Shown here one piece after another: positions 33,979-42,670 of a stretch of 64,000 nt of DNA; the first letter of the stretch is position 1; each line of letters begins with the position of its first letter. Below the pieces are notes generated by a model. That model worked only from the letters and a program-made list of their open reading frames with translations. It was not told the origin of the DNA and made no database searches. Position numbers and translations under genes: made by a program. This DNA comes from Alkalibacillus filiformis. Lineage in GTDB: Bacteria; Bacillota; Bacilli; Bacillales; Alkalibacillaceae. The stretch lies in assembly GCF_030814115.1 (NCBI RefSeq), contig NZ_JAUSUP010000003.1, positions 1 to 64,000 on the forward strand. The letters run 5' to 3'.

Positions 33979-34758
33979 TTGCCTTATGTAAAAGTAAATG
34001 GCGTTAAGTTATATTACAACGTAAAAGGAAGTGGCGAACCGATTTTACTCATTCATTGTCCGCTATTTCCTAGTCAAGTTATGAAAGCTCAAAGTCGAAA
34101 CTTATCAGAGTCTTATCAAGTCATTAATGTCGACTTAAGAGGGCATGGAAGAAGTACTTCAACGAAAGAAAAATGGGACTTTGTGACGATCGTTGAAGAC
34201 CTTAGAGGCTTGTTAGACCATTTGAAAGTTGGGCCTGTATGGGCTTGTGGCTATTCAGCGGGGTGTTCAATTGCGTTTGACCTAGGGTTAAGAGCCCCTA
34301 GTTATGTAAAAGGTTTAATCCAGGTTGGAGCAGTGGATGAAGTAGCTAGTCCCATCTTAACCACACTCTCCAAAGGTGGGGCTATGGTTTCGAGTCAAGG
34401 CATTACCAATATAATCGCCGTTTTTGGAGCACTTAGCAATACGAAGAAGCCTTATGTCTTATTCCCATTAATAAAAGAGTCGTTTAAAACGAATCCAACA
34501 GATGCTGCAGCCTTTTATGATGCTTATTTAAAATCTGGCTACACAGGAAGCCTGTCTGAAATTGATCAACCAACTTTGCTCGTTTATGGTGAGCGCGATC
34601 CACTTTTAGGGCGTTATGGTTTCAATATTGCAACGCAAATGCCTGATTGTCAGATTGAAGTTATAAAAGGTGGGCGCCACCAAATTCCTGCGAACAAAAG
34701 TGAAGAATTAAATATATTAATTCATAGGTTCATCTCAGATAAGATTGGGAAAGTGTAG
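33979..34758 (+). CDS. Alpha/beta hydrolase (259 aa)
   Basis: A second small serine hydrolase. It begins MPYVKVNGVKLYYNVKGSGEP, has Ser in CGYSAGCS, Asp in YGERDPL and His in KGGRHQIP. The start of the oxyanion region reads LIHCPLFPS instead of the common HG motif, so substrate handling may differ. TTG start with GGAGG 10 bases upstream. It stands alone; four 20-bp repeats and a terminator follow. Confidence 0.83.
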   Translation: MPYVKVNGVKLYYNVKGSGEPILLIHCPLFPSQVMKAQSRNLSESYQVINVDLRGHGRSTSTKEKWDFVTIVEDLRGLLDHLKVGPVWACGYSAGCSIAFDLGLRAPSYVKGLIQVGAVDEVASPILTTLSKGGAMVSSQGITNIIAVFGALSNTKKPYVLFPLIKESFKTNPTDAAAFYDAYLKSGYTGSLSEIDQPTLLVYGERDPLLGRYGFNIATQMPDCQIEVIKGGRHQIPANKSEELNILIHRFISDKIGKV

Positions 34759-34767
34759 TGGGCAATT

Positions 34768-34847
34768 TATCGGCGATTCTTTAATTTTATCGGCGAAAAA
34801 TTTGATATATCAGCGAAAATCAAAATATATCGGCGAACGCTTGAAAT
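34768..34847 (+). repeat. Four tandem 20-bp units (TATCGGCGA core)
   Basis: Units at 34768, 34788, 34808 and 34828 each start TATCGGCGA (third copy TATCAGCGA) and continue with 11 variable bases. The period is exactly 20. The last unit's CGGCGAACG forms the 5' arm of the terminator. Confidence 0.85.
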
Positions 34848-34868
34848 ACTGTCGTTCGCCGTTTTTTT
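34831..34868. terminator. Terminator built on the last tandem repeat unit
   Basis: Stem CGGCGAACG (34831-34839) / CGTTCGCCG (34853-34861), then seven T. It lies between convergent genes. Confidence 0.88.
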
Positions 34869-34879
34869 ATTTCACCTAT

Positions 34880-36187
34880 TTAAATAACAGGACGTGTTTG
34901 AATGTCGAGTTTTAAATCTTCAATCGAATCTTTCGTTCTCTTAACATTTTTCATTATAAAATGGCTATTTGGTAATGTCGGCATACGGTTCAAATTAAAA
35001 GACAGATCTTGATCAGGTACGTCATAACTTAAGTTACTAACGAAGTATTTGAAAAAAGACCTCATCACCATAACGGTTAACCACTCACCTGCACAGCGGT
35101 GACCGATGTGGTGATCCCCTCCGCCTTGTGGGACAAAGCTGAATGGACTTCCTTTCCAATTGGTGAAACGCTCTGGTTTAAATTCATTTGGTGACTCCCA
35201 GTCATCTTCGTGCATGTTCGTCCCATACAAGTCTAATACGACGAGAAGGTCCTTTTTAAAATGATGGTCTTGCCAGTAAAAGCTCTTTTTCACTTTGGCA
35301 GCCATAGCTGGGGCAAATGGGTAAAAGCGCCTAACTTCTTGGGCAAACATATGGCTATAGTCGTTTTCATCTTTCTTCATTTTGACATAAGTATCTGGGT
35401 ATTGGTGTAAAGCAAGTGCTCCGAAAATAATCCAATAAGTTGTTGCAAGAAGTGGGCGGTAAGTATTGTTTAATTCAACAGCAGCTGTTTGTAAGTCAAG
35501 TAATTTTCCGTTTGGTTCATGATGGTTAGAAACGATATAAGCAGGTGTATACGCTGGCGGTCGGTATTTTCCTGCGCGGATCTTCTTGATAATATCTTTA
35601 AGCCACTTTTCATGATTGTCACGAGCTCTTTTACCATTACGATAGCGTGACACCGATCCGCCAAAAGAATCAACCATATGCGTTAGCTCTTCTGTTCTCT
35701 CTTTCACATCTTTCTCCTCTAACGGAATGCCAGCCCATTTTAACCCTGCTCGAGTTAAGATCTCGTTTAACTCGTCAAAAAGTATAACTTGTTTTTTGTT
35801 CTCCCACGTTTTCGCTTTAGCATCTAACTCTTGTAAGGCAATATTTTTCATCGCTTCAAGTCGTTCGGGTGTAATTAAAGATAAGTGCATTCGTTTTCTT
35901 TGTTTGTGTTGCTCACCGTCTAATCCGTGTACACCGCCCTGTCCAAGTAATGTTTGCTTTAAAGGTAGAGGTGCTGCTCCTTTCCTCTTGAAAATCGTGT
36001 TGTCATAAAACATTTCTGCTGCTTCTTTTCCAGCCATACAGATTGCCTTTTTCCCCATAAGACGTGTTTCGAATATATCAGAACTTAATTTCTTTCTAGT
36101 CTGAGGTAAAAAATGAAACCCTTGTTTAATTAGCGTTAACGTATGGTCAATTCCATCTGTTTTTGGGATTGGCTTATTAACTTGCAT
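34880..36187 (-). CDS. Cytochrome P450, CYP152-type fatty-acid peroxygenase
   Basis: A P450 of the CypC/P450-BSbeta class, which uses H2O2 to hydroxylate long fatty acids and needs no reductase. Family features are GQGGVHGLDGEQHKQRKR, FYPFAPAMAAKVKKSF, and TYRPLLATTYW, where the Arg-Pro pair binds the fatty acid carboxylate. The heme loop is FVPQGGGDHHIGHRCAGEW with Cys365 as ligand; the usual loop has NHRCPGEW, so two positions differ. I start at ATG 36187 (435 aa), 9 bases after AAAGGA; TTG 36205 and ATG 36196 are alternatives. Monocistronic. Confidence 0.9.
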   Translation of the reverse strand: MQVNKPIPKTDGIDHTLTLIKQGFHFLPQTRKKLSSDIFETRLMGKKAICMAGKEAAEMFYDNTIFKRKGAAPLPLKQTLLGQGGVHGLDGEQHKQRKRMHLSLITPERLEAMKNIALQELDAKAKTWENKKQVILFDELNEILTRAGLKWAGIPLEEKDVKERTEELTHMVDSFGGSVSRYRNGKRARDNHEKWLKDIIKKIRAGKYRPPAYTPAYIVSNHHEPNGKLLDLQTAAVELNNTYRPLLATTYWIIFGALALHQYPDTYVKMKKDENDYSHMFAQEVRRFYPFAPAMAAKVKKSFYWQDHHFKKDLLVVLDLYGTNMHEDDWESPNEFKPERFTNWKGSPFSFVPQGGGDHHIGHRCAGEWLTVMVMRSFFKYFVSNLSYDVPDQDLSFNLNRMPTLPNSHFIMKNVKRTKDSIEDLKLDIQTRPVI

Positions 36188-36274
36188 TTGATTCATTCCT
36201 TTCAAGGATATGGTAATCTTCCATACGTTATTGTTTCATTAAGACAACTGATTTATGAAAATCTAAACGAAATA

Positions 36275-36302
36275 TTAACAATTCATTAATATGGACTTAA
36301 TA
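36275..36302 (+). promoter_or_regulatory. Pho box (PhoP-binding direct repeats) of the pst operon
   Basis: TTAACA (36275-36280), TTAATA (36286-36291) and TTAATA (36297-36302) recur at exactly 11-base spacing, matching the Bacillus PhoP consensus TT(A/C/T)ACA with 5-base spacers. TAAACG at 36264 may be a fourth. It is 52 bases upstream of pstS. Confidence 0.85.
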
Positions 36303-36353
36303 GTGAGGGTGTACTCTTCTAATTGTAAGGCAAATACAAAGAGGGGGATTTAA

Positions 36354-37343
36354 ATGAACAATGTATTAAAGAAAGCGACACTACTTATTGGATTCGTATT
36401 ATTACTAGGTCTAATCGTTGGCTGTACACAAGAAGATGATGCCGAACCTTCGGAAGAAAATCAAGATGTCGTATCGGCAAGCGAAAACGAAAATGATGAA
36501 TCAAATCAGGAAGAAGGCCCAGAAGGTTATATAAGAGCTCAAGGATCTGACACGATGGTGAACCTTGGTCAAGCTTTCGCCGAGGCTTATATGTCCGAAT
36601 TCCCTGGCAGTGTAGCCGTGACTGGAGGAGGAAGTGGCACAGGTATTGCAGCTTTAATTAATGACGATGTTGAAATCGCACAAGCATCAAGAGCGTTCAA
36701 AGACGAAGAGTTAGAAGAAGCTGAAAACAATAATGTTGATGTTCATCAGTTTGTTGTCGGGCAAGATGGTCTTGCGGTTTACACGAATGAAAATAACCCT
36801 ATTGATGAACTAACGGTCCAACAAGTTAAAGATATATTTACAGGTGAAATCTCGGATTGGTCTGAGCTTGGATGGGACGAAGGAGGAGAAATCTCAGTAT
36901 TCTCACGTCAAAGCAACTCTGGTACTTACGTTTACTTTAATGAAAATATTATGGACGGTGAGGACTGGGCAGCAGGAGCACAGTTTATGTCAGGCTCTGC
37001 AGCTTTAGTAGAAGCGATATCTCAAGATTTAAACGGAATTGGATATAGTGGAATTGGTTATAACGTAGACACAGTGAATGTAGCAAACGTAGCTATTGAT
37101 GAAGATCACGATTACGTATCACCTTTAGAAGCAGAAAATATTAACGATGGATCATACCCAATTGCTAGACCACTGTACTTTTACACAAATGGTGTACCAG
37201 ATGGATTAATGTTGCACTATCTCAATTGGGTCATTAAGTCAGATGAAGCACAAGAGCAACTAAATGCCACAGGTTTTTATGGTGTTGGAAATTATGAGGA
37301 ACAAAATGAAGCTTTATATGAAGAATTAGGTTTGGAATGGTAA
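36354..37343 (+). CDS. pstS: Phosphate ABC transporter, phosphate-binding lipoprotein
   Basis: It captures inorganic phosphate outside the membrane and delivers it to PstCA. The signal peptide ends in lipobox LIVGC with lipidated Cys24, followed by a very acidic linker (EEDDAEPSEENQD...). The binding fold has GSDTMVNLG, TGGGSGTGIAAL and FSRQSNSGTYVYF, the phosphate-contact motifs. Length of 329 aa is normal. GAGGGGGA precedes the ATG. It is first gene of pstSCAB, with a Pho box in front and a strong hairpin between it and pstC. Confidence 0.94.
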   Translation: MNNVLKKATLLIGFVLLLGLIVGCTQEDDAEPSEENQDVVSASENENDESNQEEGPEGYIRAQGSDTMVNLGQAFAEAYMSEFPGSVAVTGGGSGTGIAALINDDVEIAQASRAFKDEELEEAENNNVDVHQFVVGQDGLAVYTNENNPIDELTVQQVKDIFTGEISDWSELGWDEGGEISVFSRQSNSGTYVYFNENIMDGEDWAAGAQFMSGSAALVEAISQDLNGIGYSGIGYNVDTVNVANVAIDEDHDYVSPLEAENINDGSYPIARPLYFYTNGVPDGLMLHYLNWVIKSDEAQEQLNATGFYGVGNYEEQNEALYEELGLEW

Positions 37344-37355
37344 ATGTAATAAGCT

Positions 37356-37385
37356 CACCAAGAGGTTAATCAACCTCTTGGTGAA
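37356..37385 (+). promoter_or_regulatory. 13-bp hairpin between pstS and pstC
   Basis: TCACCAAGAGGTT (37356-37368) / AACCTCTTGGTGA (37373-37385), loop AATC, no T run. It probably stabilises the pstS message or partly attenuates, giving more PstS than permease. Confidence 0.75.
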
Positions 37386-37409
37386 CACTTAGGTGAGAGG
37401 GGAATCATC

Positions 37410-38402
37410 GTGCGGTTACCAAGTTTAAAGACGAATGTTGATTCAAATCAATCAGTAGTCGTAACGAAACAGAAGTTAACGCAAAAATCTTTTGTAACAA
37501 ATTTAGGCGATTATTTAATGGAAAAACTGTTTCTCGTATTAGGAACTTTAGCGATATTCATTTTACTTTTAATTGTCGGTTTTTTATTTCGTGAAGGAAG
37601 TGACGCTATAAGGGAAGTAGGTATTTCTGAATTTATCTTTGGCCAAAGTTGGTACCCATCTTCGAGTGATCCACGTTATGGTGCTTTGCCCTTTATTATA
37701 AGTTCAGTCATGGTTACAGTCGGTGCTTTACTGTTAGCAGTCCCTTGGGGGATTTTTACAGCTATATTCATCTCTGAAATTGCTCCGAAACGATTAAAAG
37801 AAATGCTTAAACCAGTAGTCGAGGTTTTTGCTATTTTCCCTTCAGTCGTTTTAGGGTTTATTGCTTTAATCGTAATATCTCCTATTGTAGCTAATGTTTT
37901 TAACTTATCGAATGGACTAACGGCTATTACAGCATCAGTTATTTTGTCTGTCATGGCGTTACCGACAATCATTAGTATTGCAGAAGATTCACTTAATAGT
38001 GTACCAAGTGATTTTAAAGAAGGTGCCTACGCGCTAGGGGCTACTAAATGGGAAGTTATTAAGGACATTTCATTACCTGCAGCTAAATCTGGGATTATCG
38101 CAGCAGTCATGCTTGGGTTTGGTCGTGCGGTAGGTGAGACGATGACCGTATTAATGGCAGCGGGGAATGCGATAGATATGCCAGTTCAACAGCTTCTTGG
38201 TCTTACAATTCCTGACTTCTTGACGTCTGTTCGTACTTTAACTGCAAACATTGCCATTGAAGGATCTGATGTAGCTTGGGGAAGTTTGCATTATAGTGCT
38301 TTATTTGTTGTCGGTATGATTTTATTTGTCATTACATTCATCGTAAATCTAATTGCTGATCTATTAATTAACAGACAGAGAGGGGCTCTACGTAATGACT
38401 AA
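37410..38402 (+). CDS. pstC: Phosphate ABC transporter permease
   Basis: Inner-membrane subunit of the Pst system, 330 aa, about six helices. The first helix is at ~40-60 and the large outside loop (EFIFGQSWYPSSSDPRYGALPF) is typical of PstC. The EAA loop that docks on PstB reads EGAYALGATKWEVIKDISLPAAKSGI. GTG start with GAGAGGGG upstream. Its end overlaps pstA by 8 bases. Confidence 0.94.
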   Translation: MRLPSLKTNVDSNQSVVVTKQKLTQKSFVTNLGDYLMEKLFLVLGTLAIFILLLIVGFLFREGSDAIREVGISEFIFGQSWYPSSSDPRYGALPFIISSVMVTVGALLLAVPWGIFTAIFISEIAPKRLKEMLKPVVEVFAIFPSVVLGFIALIVISPIVANVFNLSNGLTAITASVILSVMALPTIISIAEDSLNSVPSDFKEGAYALGATKWEVIKDISLPAAKSGIIAAVMLGFGRAVGETMTVLMAAGNAIDMPVQQLLGLTIPDFLTSVRTLTANIAIEGSDVAWGSLHYSALFVVGMILFVITFIVNLIADLLINRQRGALRND

Positions 38403-39270
38403 TGCGGCTTTGATTAAGAAAAAAAGAAATGTTCAGCTCATGTGGGTAACTATATGTGCAACATTTGCCGTCATTACTGTCGGTACATTAGCGTTTTTAT
38501 TTTATTGGATTATTGTTGGCGGAGCTGAGGTCATCAGCTGGTCGTTTATAACCCAAATGCCTGAACAAAACATGACAGCAGGTGGGATTTGGCCAGCTCT
38601 TGTTGGAACGATTTATGTTTCTTTATTAACTATTGCGATTTCAGTGCCACTTGGAATCGGCGCAGCAATTTACTTAAATGAGTATGCGAAACAAGGCCGG
38701 CTTGTAAGACTTATTCGCTTATCTATTCGAAACTTATCTGGTGTTCCTTCTATTGTTTATGGATTGTTTGGGCTTGGATTATTTGCTGCGACTTTCGGGT
38801 TTGGACGTAGTTTAATTGCAGCGGCCTTAACGTTAGCGATTATGGTTTTACCATGGGTAATTACAGGTGCAGAAGAAGCATTAAAAGCTGTTCCAAGATC
38901 GTTTCGAGAAGGTGGCTTAGCATTAGGAGCGACAAAATGGCAGACGATTAGGCAACTGGTCTTGCCATCAGCTATACCAGGAATGGCAACTGGGGCAATA
39001 TTAGGGTTGGCTCGCGCAGCAGGTGAGACAGCACCAATTATATTAACGGGAGCTGCCTATTTTCTACCTATTATTCCTCATGATATAAAAGAACAGTTTA
39101 TGGCACTACCATACCATCTATATATATTAGCAACACAACACTCTGAAACAGCTACCGTTCGACCGATTGCTTACGGTACAGCATTAGTATTAATTATATT
39201 AGTTATTTTACTTAATAGTGTTGCAATCTTTATTCGGAACTATTACCGAAGAAAAAATGAGCTGTTGTAA
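38395..39270 (+). CDS. pstA: Phosphate ABC transporter permease
   Basis: Second membrane subunit, 291 aa, six helices. The EAA loop is [26 protein letters not shown]; the family segment [16 protein letters not shown] lies near the end. Start overlaps pstC by 8 bases, with AGAGAGGGG upstream, so translation is coupled. pstB follows 35 bases later. Confidence 0.94.
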   Translation: MTNAALIKKKRNVQLMWVTICATFAVITVGTLAFLFYWIIVGGAEVISWSFITQMPEQNMTAGGIWPALVGTIYVSLLTIAISVPLGIGAAIYLNEYAKQGRLVRLIRLSIRNLSGVPSIVYGLFGLGLFAATFGFGRSLIAAALTLAIMVLPWVITGAEEALKAVPRSFREGGLALGATKWQTIRQLVLPSAIPGMATGAILGLARAAGETAPIILTGAAYFLPIIPHDIKEQFMALPYHLYILATQHSETATVRPIAYGTALVLIILVILLNSVAIFIRNYYRRKNELL

Positions 39271-39305
39271 ACAGAGGTTTTAAGACCATTTTAGGAGGGT
39301 TAATC

Positions 39306-40133
39306 ATGGCGATTAAAGAAGCTGAACCAATTCAAATTGATGTAAGAGAACAGTTTCAACCGTATTTTGAGGGGGATGTTAAAAAGGTCTTTCAAGTTGA
39401 GGAATTAAGTCTTTGGTACGGTTCAAATCAAGCATTAAAAGATATTAGTTTTGATATTAAAGAAAAGCAAGTCACAGCAATAATCGGGCCATCAGGTTGT
39501 GGGAAATCGACCTTTTTAAAAACATTGAATCGAATGGTTGAATTAAATACAAATGTGAAGACAAGTGGAAGTATTGTTTATCATGATATAGATATTTTTG
39601 ACCCGTCAGTAAACCTTGTGGAACTTCGTAGTGCAATTGGGATGGTATTTCAAAAGCCAAACCCTTTTGCTAAATCCATTTTTGATAATGTCGCTTTTGG
39701 ACCAAAAATTCATGGTGTAAGAAACAAGAAGAAGTTAAAAGAGGTTGTGGAATCCAGTTTAAAACGAGTTGGATTATGGGATGAGGTAAAAGACCGTTTG
39801 AATGAAAGTGCATTAAGCTTATCAGGAGGACAGCAACAACGACTGTGTATTGCTAGATGTTTGGCAGTTGAACCTGAAGTTATTCTTATGGATGAACCAA
39901 CAAGTGCTCTTGATCCTATTTCTTCAGCCAAAATTGAGCATTTAATAGAAGAGCTAAAAGAATTGTATAGCATTGTTGTTGTCACACATAACATGCAACA
40001 GGCTGCTCGAATATCTGATCATACTGCCTTTTTCTTGCATGGCGAGTTAATCGAATATAATCGAACGGATCGTATGTTTTCTAATCCACAAGATCAACGG
40101 ACGAAGGATTATGTCAGTGGGCGTTTTGGATAA
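39306..40133 (+). CDS. pstB: Phosphate ABC transporter ATP-binding protein
   Basis: ATPase driving phosphate uptake, 275 aa. Walker [11 protein letters not shown]-loop VFQKPNPF, signature LSGGQQQR, Walker [13 protein letters not shown], and H-loop VTHNM are all present. A ~25-residue acidic N-terminal extension precedes the domain, as in Bacillus PstB proteins. Last gene of the pst set; no phoU follows. Confidence 0.95.
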   Translation: MAIKEAEPIQIDVREQFQPYFEGDVKKVFQVEELSLWYGSNQALKDISFDIKEKQVTAIIGPSGCGKSTFLKTLNRMVELNTNVKTSGSIVYHDIDIFDPSVNLVELRSAIGMVFQKPNPFAKSIFDNVAFGPKIHGVRNKKKLKEVVESSLKRVGLWDEVKDRLNESALSLSGGQQQRLCIARCLAVEPEVILMDEPTSALDPISSAKIEHLIEELKELYSIVVVTHNMQQAARISDHTAFFLHGELIEYNRTDRMFSNPQDQRTKDYVSGRFG

Positions 40134-40142
40134 ACATCGAAA

Positions 40143-40159
40143 TTTACAAACTCTTAACA
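40143..40159 (+). promoter_or_regulatory. Second Pho box, upstream of the response regulator
   Basis: TTTACA (40143-40148) and TTAACA (40154-40159) at 11-base spacing; TAAACA at 40131 is a weaker third. They lie 67 bases before the regulator's start, suggesting control by PhoP. Confidence 0.65.
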
Positions 40160-40225
40160 CTATTTATTTAGTTCGTCATGTAGAATAGAAATATAAGATG
40201 TTCTGTTCTTGAGGGAGAGGTTAAT

Positions 40226-40906
40226 GTGACTGGTAAAGTGTTAGTTGTGGACGATGAAACATCAATCATTGCATTAGTACAGCACCATTTAGAGCAGTTA
40301 GGTTATAGTGTTGAATCAGTACAAGATGGTAAAGAAGCTTTGAATTTAATTAGATTTAACCACTTTGACCTTGTCGTTTTAGACGTTATGTTACCGAACC
40401 TTGACGGTATGGAAATCTGTAAAGAACTTAGGATAGAACACCATAACGTTCCTATATTAATGCTGACAGCAAAAGACGATGAAGTTAATAAAATATTAGG
40501 GTTAGAGTTTGGTGCTGATGATTATATGACTAAACCATTTAGCCCTCAGGAGTTAGTGGCAAGAGTAAGGGCTTTGATGAGAAGAACGCACGAGTTTAAC
40601 GAACATTCAATTCAAAAAGAAGTTATAACTATTGGTGAACTTGAAATTTACGTCAAAGAATATGAAGTTTACTTTAAAGGCAATCCATTAGTTCTTACTC
40701 CGAAAGAATTTGAATTGTTGTTGTATTTAGCTCAACACCAAGGTCAAGCATTATCGCGCGATCAACTCATGACTGCATTATGGGGGTATGAGTATATCGT
40801 TGAGACTCGAATAGTAGATGTGCATATTGCACACCTACGAGAAAAATTAAACAAACATTACATTAAAACGATCAGAGGCGTTGGTTATAAAATGTTAGCA
40901 GATTAG
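40226..40906 (+). CDS. OmpR/PhoB-type response regulator (probable phosphate regulator)
   Basis: A 226-aa regulator with receiver domain (Asp10-Asp11, phospho-acceptor Asp53 in LVVLDVMLPN, Lys in DDYMTKPFS) and a C-terminal winged helix with LTPKEFELLLYLAQHQG and VDVHIAHLREKL. The place directly behind pstSCAB and a Pho box in its own promoter suggest it is PhoP or a PhoP paralogue. No histidine kinase gene is adjacent, which is unusual for a phoPR pair. GTG start with GGGAGAGG upstream. A terminator overlaps the stop codon. Confidence 0.9.
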   Translation: MTGKVLVVDDETSIIALVQHHLEQLGYSVESVQDGKEALNLIRFNHFDLVVLDVMLPNLDGMEICKELRIEHHNVPILMLTAKDDEVNKILGLEFGADDYMTKPFSPQELVARVRALMRRTHEFNEHSIQKEVITIGELEIYVKEYEVYFKGNPLVLTPKEFELLLYLAQHQGQALSRDQLMTALWGYEYIVETRIVDVHIAHLREKLNKHYIKTIRGVGYKMLAD

Positions 40907-40931
40907 GCAGGTTAGTTAACCTGTCTTTTTT
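40906..40931 (+). terminator. Terminator of the response regulator
   Basis: Stem GGCAGGTT (40906-40913) / AACCTGTC (40918-40925), then T run; starts at the last base of the stop codon. Confidence 0.8.
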
Positions 40932-41002
40932 TGATGACTTAACATGACAATCACACACTCTATAAATCAATCATAAATTATGTTGAGGAGGTGCTTTCTT
41001 GG

Positions 41003-41332
41003 ATGGAACGGCGTCCGAAGCGAAAACGAACGAGTAAAAATTATGCTAAACAATATCCTAACATAGCGGATTACTCTGTAGCTGACTTGTATAGAGGGAA
41101 GCACCTAGATTTAATTACCGCAGCGTTATTGTTAACAGGAAAATTAAAAGTTGATTCCGTCGAGTTATTCCGAAATAACCCGTCAGTTGAAGTTACATTA
41201 CTTGGGCGTTATATGGTACCTAAAAAAGAACATATCAATGCATTAGAGGAGTTCCTTGAGGAGAATGGGGACTTGACCTTAGATGAAATATTTGAAGCTT
41301 TAAATAAAAGGTTGGAAAAGGAAGGATTATAA
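41003..41332 (+). CDS. Hypothetical protein (109 aa)
   Basis: Not recognised. A basic N-terminus (MERRPKRKRTSKNYAKQ) is followed by a segment with a hydrophobic helix (DLITAALLLTGKL, ~40-52) and an acidic amphipathic C-terminal half (INALEEFLEENGDLTLDEIFEALNK). It is not clearly a membrane protein. ATG 41003 is chosen because GAGGAGGTG lies 9 bases upstream; GTG 40991 is the longer option. Its stop overlaps the start of the 42-aa membrane peptide (TAATG), so both are translated together. Confidence 0.7.
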   Translation: MERRPKRKRTSKNYAKQYPNIADYSVADLYRGKHLDLITAALLLTGKLKVDSVELFRNNPSVEVTLLGRYMVPKKEHINALEEFLEENGDLTLDEIFEALNKRLEKEGL

Positions 41333-41460
41333 TGAGTGGATTTGATGGAATTGGTTTATCGAATGCCATAATGCTTGTCATTCTTGTATTGCTACTAATT
41401 TACGGGTCTACAAATATTGCTAATTTATCTGATGGTCCTGATTATGAAGATGATTTATAA
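41332..41460 (+). CDS. Small single-span membrane protein (42 aa)
   Basis: The frame begins in the TAATG overlap with the preceding gene and AAAGGA lies 9 bases upstream. A short polar start (SGFDGIGLS), one helix (AIMLVILVLLLIYG) and an acidic tail (DGPDYEDDL). Small YjcZ-like helices of this kind are common in bacilli, but the family cannot be named. Probably acts with the 109-aa protein. Confidence 0.7.
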   Translation: MSGFDGIGLSNAIMLVILVLLLIYGSTNIANLSDGPDYEDDL

Positions 41461-41466
41461 GTTGTA

Positions 41467-41499
41467 AGCGTCTAAACGAAGTGTTAGGCGCTTTTTTTT
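41467..41499 (+). terminator. Terminator of the 109-aa/42-aa pair
   Basis: Stem AGCGTCTAA (41467-41475) / TTAGGCGCT (41484-41492), then T run. Confidence 0.82.
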
Positions 41500-41585
41500 A
41501 ATTAGTTACCAATAAATGATAAAACATTCTGACAGTTCCCCTGTTATACTAGATACATAGTCGCTTTTATAGGGGGAGAGCATCT

Positions 41586-42545
41586 ATGAAAAAGAAAAAA
41601 TGGATCATCATTATAGGGGGAAGTTTCTTAACACTGTTATTAATCGTTAATATATTGGCAAGTAATTTCTTTTATAATTTAGCAATTAAGAGTGATGAGA
41701 AGGATTTTCTAGTCGAAGATGATGACTTAGTCGTTTCGGCAAGTGCGATGAATGTTTTCTTAGAAGGTGGATGGCGTGAATGGGTTAATACACAACCTTT
41801 TGAGCATTGGGAGTTAGCGTCGTTTGATGGCTTAACGTTAAAAGGCTATTACTTAGAGGCTGAAGAAGTAACAGATCAAACAGTTGTCTTCGCTCATGGT
41901 TACCTTGGTAGAGGAAGAGATATGGCGCTCTATGGTCAATATTATTATGAAGAGTTAGGTTATAATGTGTTGTTGTCTGATTTAAGAGGACACGGCGATA
42001 GTGAAGGTGATTATATTGGTTTTGGGTGGCATGACAGATTAGACTTAATTGATTGGGTTAACCGAGTCGTTGAACACCAAGGACCTGAGACGGAAGTTGT
42101 GTTGCACGGATTGTCTATGGGTGCTGCAGCTGTATTAATGGCAAGTGGTGAAGAGCTACCTAATCAAGTTAAAGCTATTGTTGCGGATAGTGGATATACA
42201 GGAGTATATGACTTGTTTGAACACCAAATGGATCGGATGTACAACCTACCTTCATTTCCTGTTTTACCGACAACTAGCTTAGTGACGAAAGTAAGAGCAG
42301 ATTATACCTTAAGAGAAGCATCAGCATTAGACCAAGTGAAACAAGCTGAAGTTCCAATATTATATTTTCACGGTAAAGATGATCAGTTTGTTCCTACATC
42401 AATGACAGAGGATTTAAATGAAGCAACTAATAGTGAAGCGGAAATTAAATTGTTCGAAGATGCAGGTCACGGTGAGGCCTTTGCGATCTATGAAGAAACG
42501 TACACAGCATGGTTAGAAGAGTTTTTAAATCAGCATATGCAGTAA
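41586..42545 (+). CDS. Membrane-anchored alpha/beta hydrolase
   Basis: A 319-aa protein with an N-terminal anchor (KKKKWIIIIGGSFLTLLLIVNILA) that places the hydrolase domain outside. Catalytic parts: FAHGYLGRG for the oxyanion hole, Ser in LHGLSMGAA, Asp in FHGKDDQFVP, His in EDAGHGEAF. The sequence style matches YqkD-type surface hydrolases of bacilli; substrate unknown. GGGGGAGAG precedes the ATG. It has its own terminator. Confidence 0.85.
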   Translation: MKKKKWIIIIGGSFLTLLLIVNILASNFFYNLAIKSDEKDFLVEDDDLVVSASAMNVFLEGGWREWVNTQPFEHWELASFDGLTLKGYYLEAEEVTDQTVVFAHGYLGRGRDMALYGQYYYEELGYNVLLSDLRGHGDSEGDYIGFGWHDRLDLIDWVNRVVEHQGPETEVVLHGLSMGAAAVLMASGEELPNQVKAIVADSGYTGVYDLFEHQMDRMYNLPSFPVLPTTSLVTKVRADYTLREASALDQVKQAEVPILYFHGKDDQFVPTSMTEDLNEATNSEAEIKLFEDAGHGEAFAIYEETYTAWLEEFLNQHMQ

Positions 42546-42554
42546 ATGTGAACC

Positions 42555-42588
42555 CAGTCATGGTAGTTACTCCATGGCTGTTTTTTTA
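42555..42588 (+). terminator. Terminator of the membrane-anchored hydrolase gene
   Basis: Stem CAGTCATGG (42555-42563) / CCATGGCTG (42572-42580), then seven T. Confidence 0.87.
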
Positions 42589-42670
42589 TTCCTAGTAGGA
42601 TGAGCAAGTTTTTTTACACAATGTCTTAAACTTGGTTAAATTAAAGACAGTATGAATTGGAGGGACTGAC

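Noticed and set aside
34768-34847. CRISPR array
   Set aside because: The unit is 20 bp with a 9-base core; there are no 25-40-base repeats with unique spacers and no cas genes in the window.
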